Positions 36,235 to 47,465 are shown, counted from the first letter of the stretch. The stretch is 64,000 nt of DNA from Trifolium pratense (GCF_020283565.1 NC_060060.1:59009257-59073256); one strand, 5' to 3'. Numbers and translations: made by a program. The notes: generated by a model not told the origin, from the letters alone.

Positions 36235-36503
36235 TGTAATGAACCCACCATATTGGATAGGCCCAAATAGGAGTTAGTCAACTTAAGCCCAAATAATGAG
36301 ACTATGTGGAGACATGAGTTACTATTAATAGGGTAGTAGGAGTATTTTGTGAGTTATGTGAATTGTGAAATTTGTTATTCTTCTCTCCCAAACTCTCTAT
36401 GTTCACATCTTGTATCCTTCCACTCACTAGAGTTGGATTTAATTTCCAGAAAATTCAATACAATTTCCCTTGTCTTTATCCTTTCAATTTTACACTTGTT
36501 ACA
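36235..36503 (+). repeat. 5' LTR of the 36-40 kb element
   Basis: 269 bp, two differences from 39934-40202. Confidence 0.9.
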
Positions 36504-36523
36504 TTGGTGCTTTCATTCTCACC

Positions 36524-39500
36524 ATGGCAGAGTACGTGAAGAACATCGCCGAAAAGGATCCATGGGATCGATGGGAGAAAATGCACGCTCGCAACAATGT
36601 TGCTTTCGACAGAATCCTCTCCAAATTGGAGATTCTACTTCAACACTACAACTGCTTGCCGAGCTCTTCCCATGGTGCATCGAACTCATCCAAAGACATC
36701 CCTACTTCTGAGCCATTCAATGTCAATCTTCCGATTCAGGATGAAATTCGTTCATCTGCAAAACAGATCGAGGTCCTCGCTAAGCCAATTTCAGAATCGT
36801 TGAGTGTTATTATGCCAACCTAAGATGAGTTACTTCCTCCCGTCGAACAGATCAATATCCCTTCTCCTCTTGAGCAGAGTCTATCGGTGGAAATGGTAAC
36901 TCCGACGAGTGATTTAATTGAAGATGTTCTGGATCTTTCCGCAACAGCAAAGCTTGACGACAACAAGTTCCAACCGTATGAGCTCATAACAAAAGGGAGA
37001 AAATTCTCCGCTATTGCCGACACGGTTCCGGTGGTTATTGCTTAACAAAAGGAGCTTGTCAATGCAATTGGTAAGGATTTAGATCAAAGAGTTTATTTCG
37101 GTTTTAATTTTGTCATTCCAGATTTGGTTTACGATTCCCACTTAGCGTTCGCAACATTTGCTCCTACACCCGTGGTACCATTGTCGATGAAGACGGCTCT
37201 GAACACTATATCCACAGCACCACCACAACACCTCGTTCAATCGTTTGACCCTGGCGGAAATTCTGCTAAGCTGTTTGATGCACAAAAGCTGTTTGATTAT
37301 ATGCCTCATAGAAACCAGATTACTTGGTATCACACTAGTTCTATGTATGTTCAACATAGTTTCAACATATTTGGCTTGGTGTTGTGTCTTACTAGTGATA
37401 CAAAACAATGGATTCACCATATACTCCAAACCTTGAAAAATTTAGAGATTAATGGTTTCACAAATTCTATAAACATAGATCAAAGTTCAACACATCTTTA
37501 TGTTGGTTATGACTTGGGACATGTTTTAGCTTTAGACATGGGTGACTCAAGCTTGTTATGTTGGACACATCTTGTTGACCTCTTTTGGCAGTTCCTAAGT
37601 GTTTATTTGCATTGGTCTAAAAACCACATGTTAGAGGTTGGAACTAATTATTCTTATAGTCTTCCACTTGATATTGAAAAATTTAATTCATTGAACACAA
37701 GATCAGTTGCAAAAGGTGGAGTAAATTTGAGTAAATGGACTCATATGGAGAAAGCAACAGCAAAGTCATTGTACATTCTGTCTTCATTTGAGAGTGCTCT
37801 ATATGTCTCTTCCTTCATGCTTATGAGTCTTAGAGGAGTTGTCTCATGGCATCAATATCTTGCTGTGAAATTTGGAGAGCAGTTTCACTTCATTCGATTC
37901 GATGATTTTATTGAGGGTGTCACTCTTAGTTTGTTTCTCAAATATTCTAAGCCACACTTTTTGGAGCCATACAAACCTTTAAAGGAAGAGAGATTGTTAC
38001 TTGTTAAGGAGTGGATTCTTGAGACAATTGCAAACACTTGGTTATGTTTTCATCATAAATGCAGTCCACTTTGGATTCCCGAAACTGTCAACAAAAGGTT
38101 TATATCTATAGCCTTATCACCCCGAAATTGTGATTTGATTTTGTGTACTCTTAGACCTGGAAGTTATATTATGGAACCTAACTTGGAAGATTGGGATTCC
38201 CTTAATTACTTTCTTGATTATTTTCAAGCTTTGTTGTTTGGAAATAATAATGTTTGTGAAACATTGGAAGAGTTGTTATATCTTCATGAGAAGCTACTAG
38301 CAGTGGTTTCTGTTGCAATGAGTTTTGCTAAAAGTTTCATTGTCATTCTCAGCTCATTCAAGCAACCAAATCACTCCCTCGGTATATTGTACCGGATGCA
38401 TCCAACAACTAATTCCTTTCCAAGTTCACGCTCTCATTTGAACCAAATTTTTGATGTGGCAATGGTGAAGGTTGTTTATTTTGAAGCAGTTGTTTATGTT
38501 ATGACACTCACAAAGGTTGATTCCTTTGTTAAGCTTGTCATTATTAGGCCTTGGAATTTTGGCTTACTTGGCCAACTTCATCCAGACCTTAGTATTAGTG
38601 TTGTTTCATTAATGCTTAAGAACCAAGGTTGTCAGAACCGGACCGGTCATCGAACCGGCGAGCTCATCGGTTCAAGGTTCAATTGGTCGGACCGGGTTCA
38701 ATCGGGGTCGAACCGTTTTTAATTAAATATATATTTTAATTAATATATAAATAAAAATATATGAATAATTGCTCAATATTTCATAATTTCACACATTAAA
38801 AAGATAAAATATCACAAGTCAAAATAAAATAAAATTTATAATTCAAACCAAATGAAGAATAGATGAAAAACAAAAATCTTTCCTATTCCTACGACGTCGT
38901 TGTTTTGTTTCTTTTTTTTTTTTTAAAAAAAAAAAGTTAAAACGACGTCGTTTGCCCTATTTTTTTAAAAAAAATAAAAAATATGCAAAACCACTTGAAC
39001 CGCCCGGCCAGTTCGACCCGGTTCGACCCCGGTTCAAGCGGTTTTTTGCCGGTCGGTTTCATATCCGGTTTTTGCTCAAAACCGAACCGTTTTCATGACC
39101 GGTTCACGGTCCGACCGGTCCGACCGGCCGGTCCGGTCCGGTTTTGATAACCTTGTTAAGAACTCTCCAATCATCCTTACTCGTATGCCTGACACCAATA
39201 TGAAACATGTAGCATTTCTAGCTTCAAATGGAACTAATGTTCTAGTCTTTATACTCAATCTCTACATGCTTTCCATGAGTAACAATATTCACATAGTTAT
39301 AAATTCCACTCCTTTGTTCATTATCACGGTTGTTCCATCCTTGATCAAAATTAAAAGTCAACAACTACATTCAAAATGTCATGCTACTATTGATCAAGTT
39401 GAGTGTGAGAAGGCAACTTGGCTCCACATTGGAATATCATCAAAGCTAATTGTCAATATAGCATTTGATCTTGAGGACAAGATCACTTTTAGAGGAGTTG

Positions 39501-39976
39501 GTAATGATATGATCAATGTTGTATTGATTTCCTGTCTGTTCACAAATATGCTTTACAATGAGGAAATTATTTGTGACATCAAGGTTGTTGAAGTTGAAAT
39601 GATGGAAAGAATTAGGCATAAGAAGATGCTTCGGTCATCATCATGGAATGATGCACTTGAATTTTACCATGTTCAAATTATGGATCTTCTTGAAGTTGAT
39701 AGTTTGAATTCTCAAATTTTCTTAACTGAGGTGGTGAAGACATCCATTTGGACCTTTTGTAATCAGTTTCTAATTTCTTTTGCCCACTGCAAACAATGGG
39801 ACCCTGGTCACCATTTGGAAATGTGTACAACAATTGGCTCCTTCAAGTTCAAGCAATGGGATCCGGGTAAAATTGGTGTTGTGAGCAATTGCTACAACCT
39901 TGAGGACAAGGTTGGTTTTAAAGGGGAAGGTATTGTAATGAACCCACCATATTGGATAGGCCCAAATAGGAGTTAG
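36524..39976 (+). pseudogene. long unknown reading frame of the LTR element, with a PPR-like piece
   Basis: One frame runs from ATG 36524 (MAEYVKNIAEKDPWDRWEKM, a gag-like start) to TAG 39976, 43 bases inside the 3' LTR. It is broken only by TAA at 36821 and 37043 and by the MITE 38624-39155. MITE plus duplication is 540 bp, so the frame is the same on both sides; without it the frame is about 970 codons. About codons 251-282 read LFDAQKLFDYMPHRNQITWY, which resembles a plant PPR repeat and may be captured host coding sequence. QWDPG occurs twice near the end, followed by NLEDKVGFKGEG over the purine tract, as in polyprotein ends of Gypsy-type elements I recall. No catalytic motif was recognised elsewhere. 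Function unknown. Confidence 0.6.
38624..39155. mobile_element. hAT-like MITE, 532 bp
   Basis: Ends CAAGGTTGTCAGAACCGGAC and, reversed, CAAGGTTATCAAAACCGGAC. Target duplication TTAAGAAC, 8 bp (38616-38623, 39156-39163), the hAT size. The ends are rich in CCGGTTCGACC words and the interior is AT-rich. No coding. Confidence 0.92.
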
Positions 39977-40202
39977 TCAACTTAAGCCCAAATAATGAGA
40001 CTATGTGGAGACATGAGTTACTATTAATAGGATAGTAGGAGTATTTTGTGAGTTATGTGAATTGTGAAGTTTGTTATTCTTCTCTCCCAAACTCTCTATG
40101 TTCACATCTTGTATCCTTCCACTCACTAGAGTTGGATTTAATTTCCAGAAAATTCAATACAATTTCCCTTGTCTTTATCCTTTCAATTTTACACTTGTTA
40201 CA
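39934..40202 (+). repeat. 3' LTR of the 36-40 kb element
   Basis: 269 bp, followed by TSD TCCTC. Confidence 0.9.
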
Positions 40203-40995
40203 TCCTCCCTACCAAGTTTAGCGTTAATTATCATTGAACCAACTAACGATTGGTTTATCAATGTTTTAAAGTTTTGAGTAAATAGATCTCTTGCTAGATT
40301 TAAATCATTAGTCTATTATATCTTTTTGGTTTAGATAAGTATGATCAATCAATTCTTATAAACATTCATTTAATCAAATCATACAGACGCGTCTTAAAAT
40401 CACATACACGGTAGAACACAGTCCAACTTTGCTTGAGTGAAGTCATGACAAATTTTCGACTAAAATATAAAACACACAAGTTGAAGAATTTTGTTGTATT
40501 GACCTTTTCAAATCAAAAGTGACATAATATACAACTCATCCATCATTTACTTTTCTTTTTTTTTTTATGCTAACATCATCTCACTTTGACAATAAATTAT
40601 TAAAGGCAAATCACTATCAACAAACATATTATAGTTTCTTTGTTTTGACACTAAAATTTACAACAATGTATGGATTGAAATTGATTTCATCGTTTAGAAA
40701 TATTGGTCATACCTTATGTTGCATGACCATTGGTAAATTAAATGAGAAGTTGTGGTCACAATTTATTTAGAACTTTTAATTAATTTGATGTGACAAACTA
40801 TACCCAACTAATAAATTATTTTTGTCACATGAGTTAACTGTAATGTACGTATAAGAATATTTACTATTGTATGTATGTGAGCAAGAATTAGTCAGCAACA
40901 AGGATGATTACACGCTTCTAAACATGTTTGTTTCTCTATAAATATGTACTTCTCATCCTCAAATTTGCAGTTATTTAATTTGTTTCTCTAGAAAT

Positions 40996-41136
40996 ATGGC
41001 ATCTTTCTCCAAATTTAAGTTATTTATTGCTTTTTTAGCAATATTTTTATTATTGTGCTATAACAATAATTTGGCATGTCGAATTTTAAAGCAATCATAT
41101 GTAGTAGTATCATTCACAACACGGCCAAGTAATTAA
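40996..41136 (+). CDS. small secreted peptide precursor, 46 aa (copy B)
   Basis: ATG 40996 to TAA 41136. Same precursor as 32751-32891 with Ile for Val at residue 11 and a silent change in the penultimate Arg-Pro part. Signal peptide MASFSKFKLFIAFLAIFLLL, then LACRILKQ and TTRPSN. The promoter region back to the SINE is shared, including CTATAAATA about 60 bp before the ATG. The tandem duplication gave two copies of the same unit. It could instead be a relic that has lost a second exon: the 30103 relative has an intron at about this point and a longer tail. Confidence 0.58.
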   Translation: MASFSKFKLFIAFLAIFLLLCYNNNLACRILKQSYVVVSFTTRPSN

Positions 41137-41344
41137 TGACAAGAGTTACTTAACCAAAAAAAAAAGAGAGACTGGAGCTGTTCTGTAGCAGTAAAAAGAA
41201 GAGACAAACAAAAAAACTGACCGGCCCAACATGTCTAGAGCTTTTCGCTCCCCCGAATCTCACACGCACCCCCGATATTATAACGAGTGTGAAAATAGCA
41301 AAACTTGGGGAAAAAAGAGTTCGTATTCTAGGATCTAAATTGCG

Positions 41345-42327
41345 AACTAAGTTCTCTTTATAGAATGTGAACCTTATAAAAAAAAAATTTTTTTGTCGTC
41401 TTCACCCTTCTCTCATTTTTTCTTGCTTTAAAAAAATTGAAATCGAATCTTCTCGTGCCGTTATTGTTCAACCCTCTCTCCTTTTGTTAATCCAACAGTT
41501 GAATGTCCAAAAATAAAAAGTAAAAAGGAACATAACATAAGACAAAGAAAAAGATAAATGATTGACCCAGAATGGGCAACATAAGACGAAGGGCCGAAGA
41601 GAATCTAGATCCAAAAATATCACTTAATTTTTTAAAATAAAAATAATCATATTATTGTCTATCGTTTTTGTCTTTTTTAAGCTAGCAAGTGGCACTGCTC
41701 AAGAAGATATTTGGGTGGGAGTGTGAATATATAGAGATGATGGAGTGGGGAGTGAGAGTAGTAGCACTGCTCCTATTAAAGTTTCAGATTCGTTTCTTTT
41801 TAGTGTCAATTTGGGTGGGCTAATTTAACTTCTTAAAAAAAACTGCTCCTGAAGATATACAGAAGAAAGAAAGAAAAGAAAAAAACTTTAATTAATAGGA
41901 TGTAAACTGCAAACTAAGTTCTCTTTATAGAATGCGAACCTTATAAAAATATTATTTTTTTTGTCGTCTTCACCCTTCTCTCATTTTTTCTTGCTTTAAA
42001 AAAATTGAAATTGAATCTTCTCTTGCCGTTATTGTTCAACCCTTTCTCCTTTTGTTAATCCAATAGTTGAATGCCCAAAAATAAAAAATAAAAAAGAACA
42101 TAACATAAGACAAAGAAAAAGATAAATGATTGACCCAGAATGGGCAACGTAAGACGAAGGGCCGAAGAGAATCTAGATCCAAAAATATCACTTAATTTTT
42201 TTAAATAAAAATAATCATATTATTGTCTATCGTTTTGGTCTTTTTTAAGCTAGCAAGTGGCACTGCTCCAGAAGATATTTGGGTGGGAGTGTGAATATAT
42301 AGAGATGATGGGAGTGGGGAGTGAGAG
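41345..42327. repeat. direct repeat, about 550 bp, two copies
   Basis: ttctctttatagaatg...tttgtcgtcttcacccttctc begins each copy (near 41353 and 41918), and both end with ggtgggagtgtgaatatatagagatgatgg. The first copy ends with the uninterrupted gagtgagagtagtagcactg, the empty site of the hAT-like element inserted in the second. Confidence 0.8.
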
Positions 42328-42988
42328 CTGTCAAAGGGCCGGCCCGGTCCGGCCTGACCCAGTCAAATAAAGGGGTTGCCTAAACCCGGCCCGTTAACTT
42401 CATGACCCGGCCTGCTTAGCCCGGTCCGATAAGCAAAAGTCTACATGGCCCGATGGACTGACCCACTAGTTTTCATAGTTTTTTTTTTTTTTAAGAAAAA
42501 ACATATTATACTAAATTTATGTTATATTTCTCAATTAAATCTTCAAGAAGGTAATTCGTATTCTTATATTTTCTCACATAATCTCTCAAATAACAATATC
42601 TTCCTCTTTATCCTCATCAAACAAACAAACAAATCTCTAACAAATAATCTCATTTTAATCCAATAAGTTTTTTGTCATATTATTATTATTACTACCAACA
42701 AAAATTCCAAGTTTTATATCTTTCATTCATCCATTGTAATTTAAGTAAAAAAAAAAATAAAAATATAGAAAGAATATAAAATAAATACAATAAAAAGATG
42801 ATAGGGTTAAAATAACCATATTCCAAGTTTTATATCCTTCGTTCTAATTGCACAAAAAAAAATTTAAAAAAACAAATTTAAAAATAAAAATAAAAACATG
42901 ATATGCTTAAAAATAGGAATAAAACAGATTACAGATAGGAACAAAACACAAATAATAACAATAAAACAACAAAAATAAAAAAAATAAA

Positions 42989-43008
42989 ATATATATATAT
43001 ATATATAT
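42989..43008. repeat. (AT)n tract, left of the foldback element
   Basis: Short dinucleotide run; a longer (TA)n run flanks the other side (44623-44671), so the element seems to have entered an AT microsatellite. Confidence 0.85.
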
Positions 43009-44619
43009 GGGGTTTTCTAACTTAGACCCTAGTTAGGTCTAAGTTAGCAAGGTGCACCTTTTCAATTGGACCAAAATACCCATTCTTTTTAATTAATTAA
43101 CCAAAATACCCATTAGTAGACGCAGATCCAGTGTCGCGCGCGTACCGAAGGACCATGGTTACAGACCGTTGATTTCCATCAGACAGCCAAGATCTGATCT
43201 CATTAAGACTGTCTGATCAATCAGACAGCCCAGATCATCCTGATCCATCAGATTCCAGCGCCTGCGCCACACTGGATTACAACCTGGAGAGAGAAAAATT
43301 TGCTTTTTAAAAGTAGGACACGTGTCACACAATGGTTGGCTGGGCGTGATTTTTGTTCATTTAATACTTTGAACTCAATTATTTCGTTGTAAATTAATTT
43401 TTTATTTTTTTATTTTTATACCAAAATTCATAATTTTTTTTTTTCTACAAATAGAGACTTGGTTCGTTTGATTTGGACACCGAAAAAAAAACGCAATTTT
43501 TCACTACCTTAATCTCATTTTTTGTCTACTAAATACGTTACTTGTGTGTTGTAATTTAACACGCACCACTCAACCAACTCACTGAAACCATTATACCAGG
43601 AAAATAGTAGATAATATTCTGGAAGTTTTGGTATATTTTATGAAATTTTTGGAGACCTGAAACTATTTTTAGTTAATTAAATGAGATAAAACTGTAATTA
43701 AAAACTAATGTTTGCTTCTGAAATCATTTTACTGGTAGAATGGTTGCACATAGTTATATTCTGAAACCATTTTACTGGTAGAATGGTTTCAATGAGTAAT
43801 TTATTAATTGTGTTTGCTTCTGAAACCATTTATCTGGTACAATGGTTTCAGAGAGTTGTAATCTGAAACCATTTTGCTGGTAGAATGGTTTCAGTAAGTT
43901 GATTATTAGTTATTTGCTTCTGAAACCATTTAGCTTGTAGAATGGTTGCACATAGTTGTATTCTGAAACCATTTTACTGGTAGAATGGTTTCAGTGAGTA
44001 ATTTATTAATTGTGTTTGCTTCTGAAACCATTTATCTGGTACAATGGTTTCAGAGAGTTGTAATCTGAAACCATTTTGCTGGTAGAATGGTTTCAGTGAG
44101 TTGATGTAAGGTAGTGAAAAATGAGATTAAGGTAGTGAAAAATTGGGTTTTTTTTCTGTGTCCAAATCAAACGAACCAAGTCTCTATTTGTAGAGAAAAA
44201 AAATTATGAATTTTGGTATAAAAAAATAAATAAAAAATTAATTTACAACGAAATAATTGAGTTCAAAATATTAAATGGAAAAAAATCACGCCCAGCCAAT
44301 CAGACAGCGACACGTGTCCTGCTTTTAAAAAGTAGATTCTTCTCTCCAGGGTGTAATCCAGTGTGGTGCACGCGCTGGAATCTGATGGATTCGGATGATC
44401 TGGGCTGTCTGATTGATCAGACAGTCTTGATGAGATCAGATCTTGGCTGTCTGATGGAAATCAACAGCCTGTAACCATGGTACTGCGGTACGCGCGCGAC
44501 ACTGGATCCGCGTCCATTGATGGTAATTTGGTTAATTAATTAAAAAGAATAGGTATTTTGGTCCAACTGAAAAGGTGCACCTTGCTAACTTAGACCCAAC
44601 TGAGTCTAAGTTAGCAGCC

Positions 44620-44622
<3 letters not shown>
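43009..44622. mobile_element. foldback element with arms of about 500 bp
   Basis: 43009-43530 and 44100-44622 are inverted copies of each other; examples are ctaacttagacc at the tip, ggtgcaccttttcaattgga, cgcgcgcgtac and ctgtctgatcaatcagacag. The tips read GGGGTTTTCTAACTTAGACC and, reversed, GGGGGCTGCTAACTTAGACT. The arms contain smaller palindromes. No coding. TA on both sides could be a 2-bp duplication or just the microsatellite, so the superfamily stays open. Confidence 0.8.
43715..44104. repeat. tandem array of hairpins in the foldback centre
   Basis: About seven copies of TGAAACCATT-loop-AATGGTTTCA (loop like ttgctggtag), 40-60 bp apart, with a larger duplication of about 220 bp over the array. 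Each unit can fold on itself. Confidence 0.85.

Positions 44623-44671
<49 letters not shown>
44623..44671. repeat. (TA)n microsatellite
   Basis: Uninterrupted TA units right of the foldback element. Confidence 0.9.
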
Positions 44672-44674
<3 letters not shown>

Positions 44675-45120
44675 TTTATGCATAAAAATAGGACCAAAAT
44701 ATAATAATAAAAAGATTATAGAATTTTTTTAAATAATTTTTTTAATTCTTTAATGGGCCGGCCCAAAAGCCCATGGGCCGGCCCATGAAAAAGTCTGATC
44801 CGATAAGGTCCAGCCCGATAAGGCCCGGCCCCATTTTATGAAGCTCGGTCTGTCTAAAATGATAGGGCTAATGGGCCGGCCCGATAGTCCGGCCCCTTTT
44901 TTACAGCTCTAAGTGAGAGTAGTAGCACTGCTCCTCTTAAAGTTTCAGGTTCCTTTCTTTTTAGTGTTAATTTGGGTGGACTAATTTAGCTAATACGATG
45001 AGTCGAAAATTTGAAGAAACATGGTCTATCTTAAATAACAAAAACAAAAGACTCAAAAACGTAACAAGATTAACTCATATTTGTTCCCTAGTGATGATGT
45101 GAAATGAGTTTTGATGATAA

Positions 45121-45194
45121 TTCCAGAAACTATGAGAGTGAGAGATAAAAACAAAAACAAATAGCAAAAGACAAGTATTGTGTCCAGAACATTC
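45121..45194 (+). promoter_or_regulatory. heat-shock elements of HSP21
   Basis: TTCcaGAA at 45121-45128 and GAAcaTTC at 45187-45194 match the nGAAn/nTTCn core bound by heat-shock factors; both lie 50-130 bp before the TATA box. They fit heat induction of the gene that follows. Confidence 0.6.
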
Positions 45195-45243
45195 ATAATT
45201 TCTCTCAAACTCTCAAGACCCTTCTCAACTTTTCACATCAACT

Positions 45244-45251
45244 CTATATAT
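45244..45251 (+). promoter_or_regulatory. TATA box of HSP21
   Basis: CTATATAT about 115 bp before ATG 45365. Confidence 0.5.
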
Positions 45252-45364
45252 TCATAACTCTCACTTCCCACTCTCATCAACAATTGCAAATACTCATTCT
45301 AGGAACCAATTCTTGTTGTTCATTCTAATTGCTCATTTCTTTATATTTTCATATAGTAAAAACT

Positions 45365-46556
45365 ATGGCTCAATCAGTGTCATTGTCAACAACTGTTTCA
45401 CCTCTGCTTTCTCAAAAAACAGGGTACTCTGTAAAATCACATAACAATACTATTGCACCTTGCATGGCCACATTTCGATCACAGAGACAATTTCCAAGGC
45501 TAGGATTAGGAAGGGTGAGAGCTCAGGCTGGTGGTGATAACAAAGACAATTCTTTGGAAGTTCAACATGTTAACAAATACGATGAAGGCGGCGATAAAGG
45601 AACCGCCGTAGAGAGGAAGCCTCGCCGAGGTAGTTCCATCGACATTTCACCATTTGGTAAGTGAGTTTATCTTTCTCTTATATAAGCACTGCTTTCTCCT
45701 TTTCGTTAACATTGAAAACATGAATTAATTGATATGTGTCTGAACGCACTGACACGTGTTGGACATCGGATTTCAGATACTTCCTCCGATCTAAAATGTA
45801 GGTAAATAATTTTTTTTAATGTTTATTGAATAACTCATGTATCTAGTTCATAATATGAACCTGATATATTAGTTATTTAATGAATCTGAACAAATAATTT
45901 TTATTTATATATGAGATCAGAGGAGTATGTAATTGTAGAAGAAAATAAAAGTGTTTAATTTGTTGTCAAGAATAAGTGGTTTAATTGATGTGTTTTGAAA
46001 ATACCGACACGTGTTGGACACCAGACATATATCTCCAGAAGAAAAAAAACTAGAGTACTTGTTCGTTGTTTTCAATATTACTAATAATACTAATTTGTGA
46101 TGTGGCTTAATTATTATAGGTTTATTGGATCCATGGTCACCTATGAGGAGCATGCGTCAAATTCTAGACACAATGGACCGAATTTTCGAAGATGCAATGA
46201 TATTCCCAGGAACAAACCTTGGAGTTGGAGGTGGCGAGATTCGTGTCCCTTGGGACATCAAAGATGAAGAGAATGAAATCAAAATGCGTTTTGACATGCC
46301 TGGTCTTTCTAGAGAAGATGTTAAGGTATCAGTTGAGGATGATGTTCTTGTCATAAAAAGTGATGTTAAGAAGGAAGAAAGTGGTGAAGAAGATTCTTGG
46401 TCAAGAAAGAGCTATAGTTCTTATGATTCAAGGCTCAAGCTTCCTGATAATTGTGAGAAGGATAAGGTTAAGGCTGAGTTGAAAAATGGTGTGCTTTATA
46501 TTAGTGTTCCTAAGACTAAAGTTGAACGCAAGGTTATTGATGTCCAAATTCAGTGA
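45365..46556 (+). CDS. HSP21: chloroplast small heat-shock protein (HSP21)
   Basis: Two exons, 45365-45656 and 46120-46556, with intron ends TTTG|GTAAGT and attatag|GTTTA; 242 residues. The first 50 or so residues are Ser/Thr-rich with few acids and end near [10 protein letters not shown], a typical plastid transit peptide. Next comes the Met-rich amphipathic segment unique to plastid sHSPs ([20 protein letters not shown]). The alpha-crystallin domain follows from about [20 protein letters not shown] to [13 protein letters not shown], ending VIDVQIQ. It is an ATP-independent chaperone that protects thylakoid and transcription proteins during heat stress. Heat-shock elements upstream fit. The ATG at 45365 starts the transit peptide; the in-frame codon at 45329 is not an ATG. 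aataaataag near 46643 may be the poly(A) signal. Intact. Confidence 0.95.
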
Positions 46557-46679
46557 TATGTTAAGGCTTTTTATAGTGTCTTCTTGAGATAGTGTGCTTT
46601 TCCATTTTTGTTGTTGTGTAACTATGTTTAATCAAGTGTTGAATAAATAAGATGATTTACTATTTCTTAATATCTTCAA

Positions 46680-47440
46680 ATGTTTACTTTCTCATTCTGT
46701 TATATATTTGGTGAGTGTTTGGTTCTTTTTTGGAGAGATGGTGAGTGTTTGGTTATTTGGTAACAAAATTGATTTATGACTCAAAAGTTTTAGCTTGTTT
46801 TCTGATTTGTCTTCAAACTTTTGTACTCTCTTCAACTAAGTTAAATTCCTTATTTTTTCCATGTAATTACGTCTAAAACTTACTAAACCACTATAAACTA
46901 ACTACTAAAAACATCCTAGTATTAGGAGTTCAAATCATCTTGCAATCAATGCGAGACTTTTTAATTAACACACCCCTCGCGCCCAGCTCAATTGGACTGC
47001 GGATCATGGAGGAGGCTCTGATGCCATCTTGAATTGAATATTAAGTTTAACTCAACCCTGTAAAACTGGTTTGTAAGATGAGAATTGCTTCTACTTTTTA
47101 AACATATATTCAGGTCATATCGACGTGAGAATTCTTAACAAACATTTTATCAATAACCTCCATTAATATGTGCATATCTTAATTTAGGAGCATGATTATT
47201 ACATAAAAACACAAGTGTAAACTACATATCCAACTAATTATTTCATATTAGGTTATATGGTTGCCTTTACATTAATTGTTTTCTGTGAGTCCTTAATTAT
47301 AACCAAAAAGAAAACAAAAACTTTAATAAATCTACCATATATCTTCTACATAAAAAAAAATAAAAAAGAACAATAGCACAACATGGAAGAAGGAAACCAA
47401 AAGTTAATTAAACCAGCTAGAAAAATAATGAAAAATAATA
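46680..47440. other. intergenic between HSP21 and the DUF4228 gene
   Basis: Contains a copy of a dispersed repeat (about 46975-47130). No gene seen. Confidence 0.6.
46975..47130 (+). repeat. dispersed repeat, copy 1
   Basis: Shares gatgccatcttgaattga, actcaaccctgtaaaac and gtttgtaagatgagaattg with copies at about 58950-59130 (same strand) and 48190-48330 (opposite strand). The class is unclear; I know this text as a common repeat in Medicago-type sequence. Confidence 0.5.
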
Positions 47441-47465
47441 CAAATAGTCATATATTAATTCTATG

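Larger units (their letters stand above)
36235..40202 (+). mobile_element. LTR retrotransposon with a long non-pol frame
   Basis: 269-bp LTRs (36235-36503, 39934-40202) start TGTAATGAAC, end CTTGTTACA and differ at two positions by eye. The target duplication is TCCTC (36230-36234, 40203-40207). TTGGTGCTTTCATTC right after the 5' LTR is the likely primer-binding site; aaaggggaagg before the 3' LTR is the purine tract. The interior has one long reading frame but no protease, RT, RNase H or integrase motif, so it is non-autonomous. It sits in the copy B SINE. A hAT MITE (38624-39155) lies inside. Confidence 0.9.
35025..42786. repeat. tandem duplicated block, copy B (with insertions)
   Basis: 35025-36234 and 40208-42786 match copy A. 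The two parts are separated by an LTR element that entered the SINE. Copy B also has a direct repeat of about 550 bp (41345-41895 and 41896-42330) that copy A lacks. Confidence 0.78.
42328..44911. mobile_element. hAT-like element with GGGCCGGCCC-rich ends, 2.6 kb
   Basis: The ends resemble each other (AGCTGTCAAAGGGCCGGCCC and, reversed, AGCTGTAAAAAAGGGGCCGG). AGTGAGAG flanks both sides (42320-42327, 44912-44919), and the empty site is seen at about 41755. The exact border is uncertain by 2-3 bases because target and terminus overlap in sequence. No transposase. A large foldback element (43009-44622) sits inside. Confidence 0.75.

Noticed and set aside
43715..44104. Second CRISPR-like array of similar repeats
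   Set aside because: The units are hairpins within a foldback transposon with unequal spacing; no spacer/repeat structure.
45329..45664. Start of HSP21 at 45329
   Set aside because: Not an ATG; the transit peptide starts at ATG 45365.
46660..46790. Direct repeat ggtgagtgtttggtt after HSP21
   Set aside because: A 20-bp chance-level repeat in the 3' flank; no structure follows from it.
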